A stretch of DNA of 64,000 nucleotides from Stercorarius parasiticus (lineage: Eukaryota > Chordata > Aves > Charadriiformes > Stercorariidae), in NCBI GenBank assembly GCA_013396915.1, contig VWZL01000594.1:310618-374617 (forward strand). The letters are read 5' to 3'. Position numbers and translations under genes: made by a program. This document shows, piece after piece, positions 24,648 to 38,920 of the stretch. The notes under the pieces were generated by a model, which was given only the letters and a program-made list of their open reading frames with translations, was not told where the DNA came from and searched no databases. The first letter of the stretch is position 1; every line of letters starts with the position of its first letter.

Positions 24648-27219
24648 ATACAGGAGGTGCTTACCAGTGGCTTTTAAGGAATCTTTCATTTTAGGTACCA
24701 GCAATTCTTAAGACACCTGACGTGAAGAAAGTACTAATATTTTGCACTCAAAAGATCATTCTTTTTCATGTCCTCTGCTAAGCAGCAAGAACTAAGGAAC
24801 TTTCATCAGTGGGCACTTTTGAGAACTGTAGCTAAAACCAGCCAGTTTTGAATAACATCATCTAGAAGAGCTCCATTTAAAAAATATTATCCTTCCTGAA
24901 ATCAGCAAACCATTTTTGTCTAGGCTTTTTCACTTTACAGACACTTAGAATGGGTGGGGGAAAAAGCCCTCCAACAAACAGTGAAAAAACCCAACTATTT
25001 CTTTTAGTTCTGACAACCTTGAAACTTCAGCCACAGCTATATTCTCCTGATTTATCTTAGCACTGAACTGCACATTTGATTCTAAACACCCAGTTAATCT
25101 TCTGTCTCTGCCCCTTCCTCCTTCATGGGGAACCCAATGATGGAGAAGTAAATTTTCAGGTTGGAAAATAATTTAGTGATTTTCATTTGATTGGGCAGAA
25201 CTTTTATTTTGTTTTAGACACTGATGACGCATACCTTTTTGCACAGGCAGAATTTCACAATTCAAATACAATGCTTTCCCAAGAGCAAGAGAAAATATTT
25301 TTTTCTGCAGAAGCTTACTGTAAAAGCTCCTGGAAAGGGACAGTGGGTTCATTTGGTCTTCTGAAGAATTAAATGAAAGAGTTTAAGATCTTTACCTTCT
25401 TAGTAGGGGAAAAAATATCCCAAATAATTTGACTGGGAATGGACAAAGAGCTGAGAGATATTATTTGGCATCACTCTCTATTTGAAAGATTTAATAGATG
25501 CAAACTGATGTGACTATAATGAAAAGATGCTTCCTCCCTTAGCATCACCACAAAAATTAAAATTGAAAAAGACAGCTGCAAGTATACAGTTGATCTACGC
25601 AGAAAGAAAATAGCTGGCTTTGCAGCTAGCTGAAACCCTCACTTCAAGTATTCTTTGTCCTTTAACCTTGATCGCTTAGATCAGGGTTGGCCAGCTTCTG
25701 TTCTGGAGCCAACTTGTTTGTTCAGGTGAATTTTGGACAACCTATCTCTTCCCAAAATAGTAAATAGGTGGCATACTCCAAATAATGGAGAAAATACTGG
25801 CAACTATAGGACCCACCAGTGAGAGAACCTGCAGCTCAGGGAGGTCACAGGGAACCTGCTCAATCTCTGCCCACAAGTACTTTTCTCCTGCTAGTACAGA
25901 CCCCATCTGGAACAATCCTGCTCCTAGTACAGGACCGTCTCCTACACAGCCAAGGCTTTTTCCACAGAAATGACCAGAGTAAAACTGCCTCTGCATCACC
26001 GTTGTGAGGGACTCTGCCCTCCAACCCATCCAGCAGTCTCTTACTAGCCGCCTCTTCCAAATCTAGTCCTTTGCTGCCTGAAGGGGTTCCCTGGCCCAGC
26101 CCAGCCTCTTCCAGTTCCTACGCAACAGAGCCTGGACAGAGAGGAATTTAGAAGTAGAAAGCTACTTTCCAGTATAGACTAAACATTGCTTCAGAAAACT
26201 AACCTTGCTCCTGTGAATCCATCACATATAAGTCAGTCAAACTAGCATTATTGAACTGCTAAGCCATGCCATTTCCATACAGATTGGCCAACTAGCTAGA
26301 GAAGCAGCAAACCCTTGACTTCTCTCCCTGTTCAGACTTTCCTGCAGGTGGGGTATGGCTCGTCAGCCGTTTGGTGACTATCATTAATTTAGGTATCTTC
26401 TAGTTCTCTTTGCCATGTGGTTTTCCTGCTACTTATCTTTCTGCTGATCTCAAAAAAACCCATTCGTGCCTTATGAGGTGTATCATCACATCATACCTGT
26501 AACCTTTCTATTATGATACATTTAAAGTTTTCCTTTTTTCTCCATCTTGTTAATTGCTTTACTAAAAGTTAATTTTGACTGATTAACTGAAATGTTGTTA
26601 TCGGGCTCTAATTGCTACAGAAATCTGATGGATGTATTTAGGAGCAAGAAATTAGCGTTGCTGTAAGAGAATTTGAACGTGGACGTAGCTGTCTTCACAG
26701 GCAGTTTCATCTGTCTAGTGATGTTATAGTCTTGCTTTTCATATAGAAATTATATCTTCCTTTCACTTCTGAGCAAAGCCTCAGCTCTACACTTATTTTG
26801 TACTGAAAACAAATAGGACCAAGTCTTATGTGTATGACTTTTGGTTGCCTTTTTTTAAAAAAAAAATAATCAGTCATTGGAAAGATGAAACTGTTTGTCA
26901 TCCTTACCATTACACGACATCTTTACCCCTCTGACTATTCCTAGCCTCTCATCCACCTTGGTGACAGGAAAACGAAGGGATGAAACCAGTAATTTACTAG
27001 TGGAATTTTCATTATTATTTGAATTTCAATTTCATTATCCGTTAAACAGGAAAGAAGTGTTAGTTTCCTCTTGTGATATGAGGGAAGAGACTCGAAAAGA
27101 GAGAAAAATTGGTAGTGAAACGTTGCTTAGAATTCAATGGATTAAATGATAAAGTCTCATCCTAAACTTTCAGACTTCATGTACGTAATGTAATAGATGG
27201 CTACTAAGAACTTAATAAA

Positions 27220-27257
27220 GAAAATTCTAAGATTAGCAGAAAATTCTAAGATTAGCA
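27220..27257. repeat. 19-bp exact tandem duplication
   Basis: GAAAATTCTAAGATTAGCA occurs twice in direct succession with no mismatch, which points to a recent slippage or duplication event. Confidence 0.95.
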
Positions 27258-28639
27258 ACCTTTTTTAAAGGTATCCATCTTACGCTATTTACAGCAGCTC
27301 TCCTGATTCAAACTTATTCATTAGGGGACAATGCTACTTAGACGGGAACCTAATTTTCATTGAAACTCTCAAATGGGCAGTTTTTTTAATCTCATCGTAT
27401 GCATGAGATGAAAAAGAACTAGAGCAAGGCGATTCCAACATGTTTCCTGTAACTTAAGGTGTCAATCCATCTGAAGCTCTGTTATGTTCAAGATAGGGAA
27501 AAACTAATTAAGACATAGCTCTATTAGGCAAGACATTGCCTATTCCTTTCATGCACACCAGATCTAATCTTACCAGTTTGATTGAACATCCTCAGTCCTG
27601 CCAAAATGTAGTAATTAAATCATACCATTCATAGCAGTCAGATGCCGGTGTGGACTATTTGATGTGAATTAATATTCTTATTACCAATTAGCACTCCCAT
27701 GGTTTTTGGTATTCAGCCTGCAGTATCATGTTCACTGCCCTGTTCTTATGTATGTTGGCATCTAGAACATTAGCAAGTACTAATATTTTGCACATCTACC
27801 ATGGCTACCTTCTGAGCACTTCAAAGGATTAATAAAATTAGTCTCACTATGCCACTAAAAAGAATAAAAGTACTCTGGCAGTTCTGCAGATAGAATTTAA
27901 ATCACCTACGTTATCTCCCCTAAGAAGATATGCAGCTTCTGGGACAGAAGTTACATATCTCCTCTGATTTTCACTTTCGTACCTGAACCCAAGGCCATCT
28001 TTCTCTATAAATAAACTACTAAAACAGCACAAGTCTTGCACTATTTGCAATTTAAACACATTTTTGTAAACCGCAAATGGAGATTCCCGCCCCTGCAATC
28101 TCCTCCCTTTTGTCCACCCAGAAAGAGAAAGAAAAATCCAGTGCTACTTTTGAAAAATCACAGGTAAATGCAGTCCTTTCTTCTGAGGCACTTGATAAGA
28201 ACCTTTGATTGACATTTGATTTACTTTTTTTTCCTCCTTTATTGCCCTTTTCTCTCAAGAAACAAAGGAGAAAGAGAGGGTGAGTAGGCTGCTGCCATCA
28301 AGAGCTACACAGATGCAGCTCTGAAGAAGAGCAGGTGTAATTTAAAAAAAAAAATCCACAGGAATTGACAGCATGTTTACAGTAAGTATTTCTGTAAGAA
28401 ATATATACCATTATCTGTGGGTGGGTATCTATCAGGGCAAAATCAGTTCCCAAGTGAGCCTGCTAGTAGACTTTATAGTAAAATAAACTTTATATTAAAC
28501 TTTCTAAACACTCCATAAAGAAGTCTGAAGGGCCTTTAACTCACACCACCCAAAAGGCTCTCTTAGGACTAAAACAAGAACACATAATTTTTCAAGTAGA
28601 GAAAACTTTTGAGCTTTCTAGGGAGAACTGAACGAAACC

Positions 28640-28930
28640 ACAGTCACTTCTCAGCTGCCCCTGTGCCACCGGAGATATCTTCCTTGCTTTGCCAGCCTGG
28701 CTTGAGCAGCCCCACATATCAGCCACAGTGAACTTCGCCCAGGGACACAAGACCACCTGCAAGTACCAGCTGGCCACCCGCACTACAGTAACGTGGGCTC
28801 CTTGCACAGCCCCCAGATCCCTGCTGCCTCCCTCATCTGCCCGTGGATGAGGGAGGGCTCCTCGCCCTGGTGCAGGCTGGCTACCTCTCCCAAAGGCATC
28901 AGTGACCTCCCCCGGCCTCCGGGATGGTCC
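28640..28930. other. GC-richer patch with an 11-bp hairpin
   Basis: Base composition shifts clearly towards G and C compared with flanking DNA, and overlapping open frames on both strands follow from the lower stop-codon frequency. It includes a perfect stem: CCTCCCTCATC at 28827-28837, an 8-nt loop, and GATGAGGGAGG at 28846-28856. I recognise no protein. It could be an old repeat, a non-coding exon or a small regulatory island. Confidence 0.4.
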
Positions 28931-29078
28931 CGTCTCAAAAGCACAGTAATGCTTGTTTGCTTATATGGCCTTTCATAGAAAAAATTCTCTTTTCTTGAGC
29001 AGAAAATCATTGGTCATCTCACATCATGCTCCACTGCCTCCCACACTCTATTATTAAATTGAATTTGCTCCATGACAG

Positions 29079-29137
29079 TGGTGCAAAGCTGAACTCCCGC
29101 TGCCTATTGTAGTCCTGCCACCTATAACAATTCTCAG
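29079..29137 (+). other. Candidate 59-nt exon with a consensus donor (low confidence)
   Basis: The right edge, CAG then GTAAGT, is a perfect match to the vertebrate donor consensus. The left edge is an acceptor of moderate quality (TTTGCTCCATGACAG). One frame is open throughout, WCKAELPLPIVVLPPITIL, with no recognisable family. It lies just downstream of the GC-richer patch. It may be a non-coding RNA exon or chance. Confidence 0.2.
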
Positions 29138-32100
29138 GTAAGTCTTGTGGGGTTTTTCTTTATGTACCAATGTCCCATTATCTGATAAACTACATCCTCA
29201 TTCCTGGCATCTCTGCTCTCCATTGGGTATCCTTCCAGTGGGAGCATATCCTAGTCAAAGCTGGATGCTTATGTGTTCTTGACCAGACCAGATCATTGTC
29301 ACCTACAGATTTACTGAAAGCTGTTTCATTCAGGTAATATTGCTTTAGCTGGTCACACAGTAAAAAAGAAAGGGCTTTTTGATGACTAGAACTTACTGTC
29401 ACTTACTGTAAGTCACTTGTCTTGGGCTTACAGGTCAATTAATAATTTATTGGAATGAGCAGGTCCTGTGCCAAGAGACCAGGTCCTGCCCTTTCCTCAA
29501 CCCCAGCTCATTCCCACATGTATGCAAGCAAGCAGAGTCAACCGAAACAGGGATGTCACACACTAATAGGTGTGACGGCAGAAAAGAAGTAGGGCTGGAA
29601 ACGTGACTGCTTCTTCTGGAAGTTCAAAAAGAGATTAAGCCAGAGAAGCACCAAGTAGCAAAGTGGAAGATCGTGAGATATGGATCTGTCACTGACAAGC
29701 TGTTTGATCAAGTCACAGACCCATGCTGTACTTTTTCCTTTTGTTTAGAAAATTTTCAAACTTTTCTTTTAACATTGAAGAATAATAATCAACTTGTTCA
29801 AGAAAAGAACTAGGGAAGATCACACCTCCTGGGTGGTTTATGACCTTGAGAAAGCCACCCTACAACTCCATGCCTGCACAACAGAGTGTAGCAGCCCTGC
29901 CAATCTGTACTGTATATACATTGTTGCAGTGAGTTTTTTGGAGTTTTGTTTTTTTTTTTTAAATACTCTTAAGAATTTTATGCATGAAATAAAGATTGAC
30001 AAGCACACAATTCATGCTGTAGGTGATCTGTTACACAGCTGTATTTTACATTCCTCCTCTGAACAACTTCTTTTCGTTAAAAAACAGTCATTTGGGAGTA
30101 TCAAATTCTAGTCTGGATTATCAAGTCTTCTCAATTCAAATTATAATGGATGGTATCGATCCATGATCCTCACATTTATTTATGTGTTCACAGTGTTTTT
30201 CACATAGCTCTAAAATACAATGAAGAAAGCAGCCATATACCACCTCCATGGGAAAACAGCATAGGTCCTTTACAAAACTGGATCCTTGCTCATATACCAA
30301 GAATCCACCGTTGAATAGAGCTCGGCAAGCAGAGAATCATACAGCTCCGACCATCACACAATGTACCTACATCTGTTAAGTGCATGAAGTTTAAAAAATG
30401 ACTTCAAGTCTAACAATTGTAGCCTACTGATTGCTTAAATAAGGTCTACCCTAATAATTATTACAATGAAAGTTCCCCAATTGTATAGTATGGAATATAT
30501 TTTGATGTTCTCCAGGGATGCAAGAGATCTGTTGCCTTAAAACGATGTATATTTACTTTTCCTGGATAATTTTTGATCATTTGCAATTCATTAAATACAG
30601 ACCTCTTCCAGTCTCCTGACAAGAAAAGTAAAGTAGCAAGTTAAACCAAGTGGGACTACAGGGTATACAAACCAGAAATGAACTTATATCTAACACCTGC
30701 TGAGTATCATGTTAGCTAATATGACTTGACGATAAATCCTTTCTCTTAGTGACCATATGCTCTGCCCATCTGAATACGTCTATAAGCTTTTCTCGGCTTA
30801 TAGGCTTGTTCTTATAGTGCTCCCATCTGGTATATAAGTGACAGCCGATACTCCTAAAAAAAATACATAGGAAGTTATATAGATATATAATGTAGGTACA
30901 TTTTAATGCTTGCTGTATCCTTCTTCAGATAAGGAATTAAATGGTTAACAATAAGGACTTTTAAATTGAATTTTAAAATGTCAGTGGGCGTCCTCAGTTG
31001 ACTCTTCACAGTGAGATGATAGCTGTCATACAAACAATATTATCCTTCCAAGTATATAATTTTGCTAAGGTGTTGTCTTATGCTTAGGTAACTGACTAGG
31101 GGTTCGTACCTTTTAAGATCTCTTTTGTAGTCATTTTATCTATCATATTTTTATTCAGTGCTTTTAAATAATTTTACAGCTTGAGTTGCAGCTTAAATAA
31201 ATGCCAGTAATTTCTGTAAGGTATTTCTTTGAAGTATGTAGCACTACTGCTGTTTTGTTTGTACCACCATGATACCCAATTTTCATGCCAAATGGTTTTA
31301 ATATCAGAAATGGCTATCACAATTTGTCAAGATTGAGTGTGTTCCTCTTTGCTGAACAATAGCACAAGTGGAGATCAACCTACTCTGCAGGAGACTCCCA
31401 ATCACACCACTGGGGACAAGGCTACGCTGCAGCCAAAAGAATCACAGTAGGAAATACAAGCAGCTCTCTGTAAAAAACCCAACAAGCCCGCAAATTTTTA
31501 CTTCTAAAAACTCAATTGCCTAAAGGACTGGGAAGGAGTAAGAGTCAATCTACAAGAAGCTTGTATGACACAATAAAATTTCATAAGATGCTCATATTTT
31601 TCATGACATCTTTCTGCAATGCCACAAAAGGAACCCTCCCCTCTATTCATGTTTCTCATCATATACCGTGCAAGCATTTTAATTTAAAACCAGGATTAAC
31701 ATCAACTGTCACATCGCAGATGGTATTTGAACCCTTTTTTAGGTAAAATATTTATAGAGGAGAGATTTTCTGGTGTTAGCCATGTGATACTTTGTTCAAT
31801 AATTTTGTTCTGTAAGAGCTGGTATCACAGAGACAAAACTGAGTCAAGAGGGCAAGATGATGAACATGCTGTTATTTAAGACAAGACAGGAAAGAAAAAA
31901 AAAAAACACAGATGGAAAGAGACACCTGATAAATGCAGGGCAAAGAAAGATGGCTTCTGTTGATTCAACCTAACAATTGGTGAATTCCACTAAACATCTT
32001 GGTTGTAAACATTTTGGTTATGCTGCTAAATGCTCGGTTTTGCTCAACAGTCTAATGCTCCGTTAGTTGTAGGGTGACAGAGTCAGGGCGGGGTTTTTTC

Positions 32101-32950
32101 ATCCCCATAACACGCACGTACAAAGGAATGAAAATGTTACTTGATTCATTTAAAGAAATTGAACTTCCTTAACCCAAAGGACTCGAAGGTAACTTCCTTT
32201 GACCATTCTTAAGCCTAAGTTGATTTTATGAAAACTACACCTCAACTGCAAAAAAAAAAAAAAAATTGCTGATAACAGGCTGGTATGGGAGAAAAGTAGC
32301 GCAGCACAGCTTACGTATATTGTATACCTGCAGGGATATCTTTTCAGCTGAACCCTTTGATGAATTTCCCTGGCAGCACTTTAAGTTTCGTAATGTAGGA
32401 AAGTTAGGTTAAAAGTATTTCTTCTACATTAATCTGCCTTCAGACTAATTTAATGCAAGTACAAAGTGGAACATTAGTCACATTGATTAGGATGGTAATT
32501 TTAATTAATACTTCAGTCACTGGTCCAAACTATAGGTCAGTGGTGTCCCATAGTGCACATATTATGCTTTGGAAGGGACCTGGGGTGGCATCATTCCTTC
32601 ATTACACAGGAGAGAAGTTGCATAGTCCATCTGACATCATCTGTCATCCATCCACCCATCTCGAATTGGACACCTTTGGCACAACTGACTGCTCAGAAAC
32701 ACTGGAACTACAAGGCTTGGACTTCCTCTCATCCTTGCTGTGTGAAAGAACAAGCCCCAAACCTCTGGCCTGCAAGAGCCTACAGAATCACCTTACCAAG
32801 CTCCCCAGACACATAGAGCAGGCGCTTTGCTTCCTTCTGATCTTTAGTTTGACTTAAGTCAAATCACTGTTTCTTGACTACTTGTTTCTCTGCCATCAGG
32901 CTCACCCTGACATTAAATGACACCTTTGTTTGCAGTCATATATTTCTTAC

Positions 32951-33066
32951 CTTCCTTCTGGCAAACCACCTACAGCCAGAGGTACACAAGCACCTGACGA
33001 AGTGATCAGCTGCACTCCAGCTCATAACATCATGTTTAGTTATATTTTTTACCCTGCCAATACAGC
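32951..33066 (-). other. Candidate 116-nt exon between strong splice signals (low confidence)
   Basis: On the minus strand a pyrimidine-rich acceptor, ACTTCTTTCCTTCAG, precedes position 33066. The sequence ends GGAAG at 32951, followed by GTAAGA, a strong donor. One frame stays open for the whole segment but its product (with RVKNITKHDVMSW in the first half) matches nothing that I know. It shares the strand of the better exon at 46487-46564, so a non-coding or alternative exon of the same transcription unit is possible. Chance pairing cannot be excluded. Confidence 0.2.
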
Positions 33067-33876
33067 CTGAAGGAAAGAAGTTGCTGCAATTGGACAGTCA
33101 AATGGCAACCTCTTAGATACATCACAAAAGAACATTTGATGCACTTTAAAACATAATCATAAGCCAGTTTAACTTAATCTGTTTCCTGGAGAGGCATACA
33201 CTTGTTTAGATTCAGTTAGTTTTGCCTTTTTGGACCCTTCTGGGAATACTCTTTTAAGCCAACTGCATCACAAGCTTGTCTGCACTGTTGCTTTGAATGA
33301 TTCATGGAGGTCTGCAAGACGTTCCTACAAACAAGGGAGCAATTATGATTTCCTCAAAACGCAAAAAAAAGTTTGTGAAAATATTAGAGAAGGGATTAAA
33401 TACAAATGGACACTTATAACCCCTCTCCTTGTAGCAGAAGAGTGACAATTTTTTTAGCAAATGCCTACTACCGTTTATATTCCAACACTTAAAGCCCTTT
33501 GTATACAGAGTCCCAGACGGGAAACAATATACAACAGAACAAAAATTAAACTCATTTCCATATGACATGGGAAGGACTCTGTGGACAGAAAATAATAAAG
33601 AACTGTACAAAGTAATATTTAACACTCTACATTTTCCATCAAATACTACAATGCAAATGTGAAAAATAGTTTTTTCAAACTTTCCATTCCTATAAGCAAA
33701 GAATTTTTAGTATTATGCTGATGCATCACATAATACCAATTATTTCTCTGTTTAATACTATATTGAATTGAAAGTTATCTTAAAATATAATAAATATTTC
33801 TCAGATACCACTGCTTTATTTAAGGGGAAAATATCATTTCCCACATGTGATTGCAAATGTAGAGATCTGTTTGCAG

Positions 33877-33953
33877 AGCGGGCTTGGCTCCCCAGTTGGA
33901 GTAGCAAAGGAGTTGCAGAATTCTTGTTTTGAGTGGGAAGATTATCCCTTGCG
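33877..33953 (+). other. Candidate 77-nt exon (very low confidence)
   Basis: TTTGCAG on the left and GCG then GTAAGT on the right bracket 77 nt with one fully open frame (SGLGSPVGVAKEL in its first half). The acceptor has a poor pyrimidine tract, so I regard chance as more likely than a real exon. Confidence 0.1.
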
Positions 33954-36615
33954 GTAAGTTACAGGTCAGTGAGGAGTAACTAACAGATAGAAATGAAACC
34001 AGGAAAAGCAGATTCAGTTCCCCAGACTGACACCAGGACAGCGTGCAGTATCACCCATGCAGTGGAAATACCTCAAGCCTCTTTCTGTGAAAGAAAGGTA
34101 ACTGCCTCGTCATCCTACAGGAATGTTATGAGGATTAGTGTTTGCAAGAGCCTCGTCCCCTCAAAATTAATTGATATTTATGATGATCAGTCCCTTCAAA
34201 TTTGCATGTTGAAGATATCTAGACTATATGTGAGTAGCATTTATATGATTTCCACACTGATATATAAAAAGGTGACAGCTTCATAACATTTGTTAATTTT
34301 TTCCCAATTAATTTCATTTACTCTAAGGACCTCTTTCTAAGAGGTGCATACTGCTTTATAAAATAGATTAAACCCAATAATAATGTTGTTTTAATTCATG
34401 GACAGATAATTCTGTGGTGTTTTTTCTTGTCACGATAAGGAATTATCATTTTGCTAACAACTTTGCATTCATCCTCATGCATCACTGAGAATAATTATGG
34501 AAATCAGATGGAGAGTACCGGCATCAACCATTCTGTGGCTGTGGAGGGAGAGAGGATAAAGATATTCAAGAGGCGAGTGAAGCAAAAGGCTTAAAGGATT
34601 AATAATTTAAAGGTCTGTAAATATTATTCATTCAAAATGTTTATAAGTATGGCAATAAACATCAAATACACACACTTGCAATTGAAGGAGCATTCAAGAA
34701 TATAGCAGAGCATAAAGCAAAATAATGAAGATACCAAGAAGCCACAAGTACCATTCTGGTCATTTCTAATTACGACAAATACTTTACTATCACAGCTAAA
34801 GGCTTTGCTGCTTCTAACTAGGGGTGGGCAAATGACACTGCTTATGATCCGCTTGTTTTCACGCCTGTGCAGAGCACGAGAATGTCCTGAAATGTTTGAC
34901 ATTTCCATGGGACAGGGAAACCATTTCTCATTCAAATTTAATTGTGTATTGACGTGACAACCAGCATTCAAATGGTCACGTTCAACAAACTCCTTTCCTT
35001 TCCACAAAATCCTTCCTCTTAGTGCTGCTCAGTGAGCATAGCACTCTATGGGCAGAGCAGAGAAGGCACATCCAGAACTGCTTGCAGAAAGATGCTGGGC
35101 TATGGAGCTTGCAAATACAGGAACATTTAGTTTATGTGTAAAGACACTGAAAATTTGATCAAAGTAAACTGACCTATAGCAATCCAATCACTCGAAACAA
35201 TAGTATGTCAATGTTATATTCCAAGTTTCCCTCTCAAACAGTATCCTAACTTCATCCTGCTTCACAGCTGCAATACAAGCATGAAAACAATATTAAATAT
35301 CTTTAAAATTTTGCTCTCTTACCAAAAAATTGATAACTTTTGTATGTATGAAAGTCCTAAATTCTTTAACACTGGCGTGCCAAATTAACTACTTTAAACA
35401 TTCGCTGTCACCAGTTTGCTTCCTATTTGTCTTCTTCATGGTTTTATTGCATCTGTTTTTATAAGATACATAATTATACCCTGCAGATTTTCAGTTAGTG
35501 CATGTTTCCTAGGCATTTTAAATTTGATGCAGACACAGCAGCCTGTGAAGGAGGTGAGGCTGTAGGTATTTTAGTGAAAGGTAAACAAAAAACTTCAGCA
35601 ATAGTATTTGTTTGATGTTGCTTGTAAAAACTTGATGTTTAATTGGCCTTGAAAACAGCTCTTTATTCCTTAGATCCACTCTTTCCTTTGTTCAATTTTG
35701 ATAAACCAATTTTTTTCCTGAACCATACTTGTATTTACTGATTTATTGAAATAAACTGTTTATCTACGCATCCTTTTAGAACCATCAAAGATTTGCTCTG
35801 TACAGTCGTGTCGAGTATTACATGCTTCTCCCTTTCACAGAAATATGAAATTTCACTCTGTCTTGGAAGGATCTGACCATGTGGAGGAAAAAAAAACCAA
35901 CCCACCAAATAATCATACTTGTTCTTTCCTTTCTTGGTTAGTGACAAAATTCTGAAATGTAACAATTACAGCAAATGGTAATCTTGATTTCAAGGAACAG
36001 AGACAGTCAGGTACCAGAGGAACAGAACCACTAGGACATTAAATGCCTGTTCTAAGGTGACTTCAATCAAATTACGATTGGGACTATACAATATTGCTGC
36101 GAGTAAATACTACAAGAGTAAAGAACTGGCTGGGAGGGAGAGGAGGTCCCTGTCATTCCCAGTTCCTAACAAAGAACAACCATGCTGCTGACAGTGATGA
36201 ACTTTATTATCTGCTGCCTAAGAACTGAACTACTCGGCATCAATGGAAAAAGATTTCTCCCATTACTTTTCAAATCCTCAGTTCTGTACTTCTGCTCATT
36301 GTTTGCATATCCTGATCTGCGATGCCCTTGCTAATATTAATCCCATCAAAATCTACAGTTACTTGGACATAAATGTTCATTGTACTCTGCTCATACCAAG
36401 ATCAAAAACTGTTAGAAATTAACTACAAAGCCAGATCCTATGAAGTTGAATGATCATTTTATCACAAATGAAAGCTGCCTTTTACGAAAACAAACAAATA
36501 TCAAGTTTTACAGATATGGGAATCAGATGTGTCCATGTTCTGTCATGTACCTAAAGAGAACTTTTTTCTACTATACCCTCATCAGCGTTAATTTAATCCT
36601 TCAGAACTCCTGTTT

Positions 36616-36653
36616 AAAACACTAAAATCTATCAAAAACACTAAACTCTGTCA
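36616..36653. repeat. 19-bp tandem duplication, two mismatches
   Basis: AAAACACTAAAATCTATCA is followed at once by AAAACACTAAACTCTGTCA. Confidence 0.85.
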
Positions 36654-38825
36654 CAAGGCTACACAAAACAGTGTACAGCTCTTCCCCTCATAGCTGCACA
36701 AGTTTAAAACACCTAGAAAACATTATCCAACGAATTAATTAATTAATTAAAACTGTGTTATTCCTTCTCTTCTATAGCATTCATCCTTGGTTGATGATAT
36801 CAAATCTAAGAGGGAAAAAAAAGTTTCTTTCTTGGTTCACAAATTCCCTCTGAATTTCTGTCAGATGATCCGCTGAACTATTTTGTTCATTATTCACCTC
36901 GTCAGAATCAAGTGACTAAGTCTGTTTACAGGCTTTTCCCCCCTGCCTCCCATTAGCAACTTCTTCAACCACAGTCAGTGCTCTTTTTTTCCCTTTTGCC
37001 TTTTTTTTTTTAACAGCAGTTTGTAGGTGAATCATATCCACATCTGTTTATTGAAAAAGTGTTTAGAAGTGTGTATTATCTAAAAATTACAATGTTTTTT
37101 TAAGATTGTCAGTTATCCATAAGCTACTTGAAGTAGGAATGGCACTTTCCTATACATGCTCCCCCTGACAACAAGGCAACATACCCCCAACTTAGAGACT
37201 AGATTTTCAACATTTTAAAAAGAAATAAAATTGACACTTTCCATTGTCTCCATCCCCAATAGCTTTCAGGACTCTTATTAATCCCTGATAAATGAAGAAG
37301 CCTGAATAACTAGATTTCTTATTCTACACATAACTTTCCTGGACTACTATTAAGAGCCAGATCATTCAGCCACATTTAAGAACCCCTCAACAAATAAACA
37401 AGGATATTCTTTTACTTGTCCTGTTTTTTAAAAATTTTTGTAAAAAAGGTAAAAGACCACTTGATGATTCTTGAACAAATGAGGAGGCATGAAAGGGTCA
37501 CCTTAAACACCCAGATATGTTTCCTTACCAACCATTAGCGTACTGAACTATACTGGCAGGAAGGAAAAGGGCAGAGAGTAAACAGAATGCACATGCTACG
37601 GCTCAAAATCAGGGTACGTCACACGTTTCAGATACCCAAATAATACTATAACTGTGTCACACTTCTAATAGACACGAATATACTTTCCCTAATACAGAGA
37701 AAATTATTTTTTTCACATAGAACTAGCTTTAACTTTATGCAACTACGCAAATGTTGGTGGCAAGAGGAAGAGCATTTGGAAAATCCCAACCAAACATTTT
37801 AAGTAACTTAGTCCAGTTGTATCACATAATCAAAGCCTCCCACATAAGCCAGTTTCCCCAGCAAAACTAAACATCCCAGCATAAAAAAGGTGCTTGCAAG
37901 GGAGATTATAACTTACCACAAGACAGAGCATAACCTAAGGACAATCTCAAAGAAAAAAAAAAAACAAAAACAGGAAGACAACAAAAATCAAACTACAGCA
38001 AAGCAGCATTCATCACTTCCCAGTACTTTGCTACACTGGAGCAGCAGCTGGAGGAAAGGCAGGATATAGATGGGTTTCTTAAGTGACACAAGGTGTCTGC
38101 GTTTCAGTAATTAAATCTTGCCTTTAATTTCAGGCGATTAAAATTAACAGAATATATCCCACTCTCCTTAATGGCTGACTAAATTGCTCACCAAATTATC
38201 TGTCTCTTTAAACTCTAAGAGAACATTATCAAAATCTGTCACTTATTTTTAGTGTTGTACTTTTGAGACATCCAACTTGATAAGAATTTCAAAGTGCCAG
38301 CCCTGTATTTCCCACAGTAAAGGATTATGTTTGAAAACACGTAGCTGGGTCATTAACATTACTTATTTAGACACTGGGAAAGTTGTTTATACATGTTTTA
38401 ATAGACAAGTCAATGAACTTTTTAATGGCTGGTTTGCATTTGAAAACTTATTATTTGATGAAGCTGAAAGTTTTTTTCAAAAACATGCTAAGTTTCCATG
38501 CAAGTGTCTTTCAGAGGTTTTCTGAATGGAAAATGCAATCACTGGCCAGAAAGAGAGAGAGAGATCGATAAACCACACACTACTGTGAGAATACTTGTCT
38601 GAGATGTAGGAAACCCATTTTCAAGTCTGCAGTTTGTTTATTTTATTCTAGGAAGAAAAAATCTATTGTTCTAACATATACTGGAAATGGAATGATTATT
38701 ATTAAATAAATTCTTGCATTGCAAATAGTCATGCATTTTAATTATATTGAATGAAAATTAGGAAAACACTCCAATTTTATCGAATTTACAACAATACGAC
38801 TACACAAAATACTCTTAGGTTGGAA

Positions 38826-38920
38826 CAGTCAATATGGATTTACATTTTCACCTCTAAAACAATTGATGGGGTTAAAATGGTCAGTACAGGTTTACATTTT
38901 TACTTCTAAAGTAATCGATG
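38826..38920. repeat. Divergent tandem duplication, period about 52 bp
   Basis: Two blocks starting near 38826 and 38878 share the order GTCA..TA..GG.TTTACATTTT.AC.TCTAAA and end in GATG. About three quarters of aligned bases match by eye, so the duplication is old compared with the other small repeats here. Confidence 0.75.

Noticed and set aside
24622..24680. Poly-T plus ATACAG as a splice acceptor
   Set aside because: The T run is a simple repeat, no donor follows at a usable distance and a stop appears soon.
25742..26060. Overlapping frames on both strands in a GC-richer patch
   Set aside because: Four frames of similar length overlap on the two strands, as expected when stop codons are rare by composition; no homology recognised.
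32453..32857. 134-residue plus-strand frame
   Set aside because: No domain and no exon boundaries; a second frame overlaps it for most of its length. It could be an old repeat but I cannot identify one.
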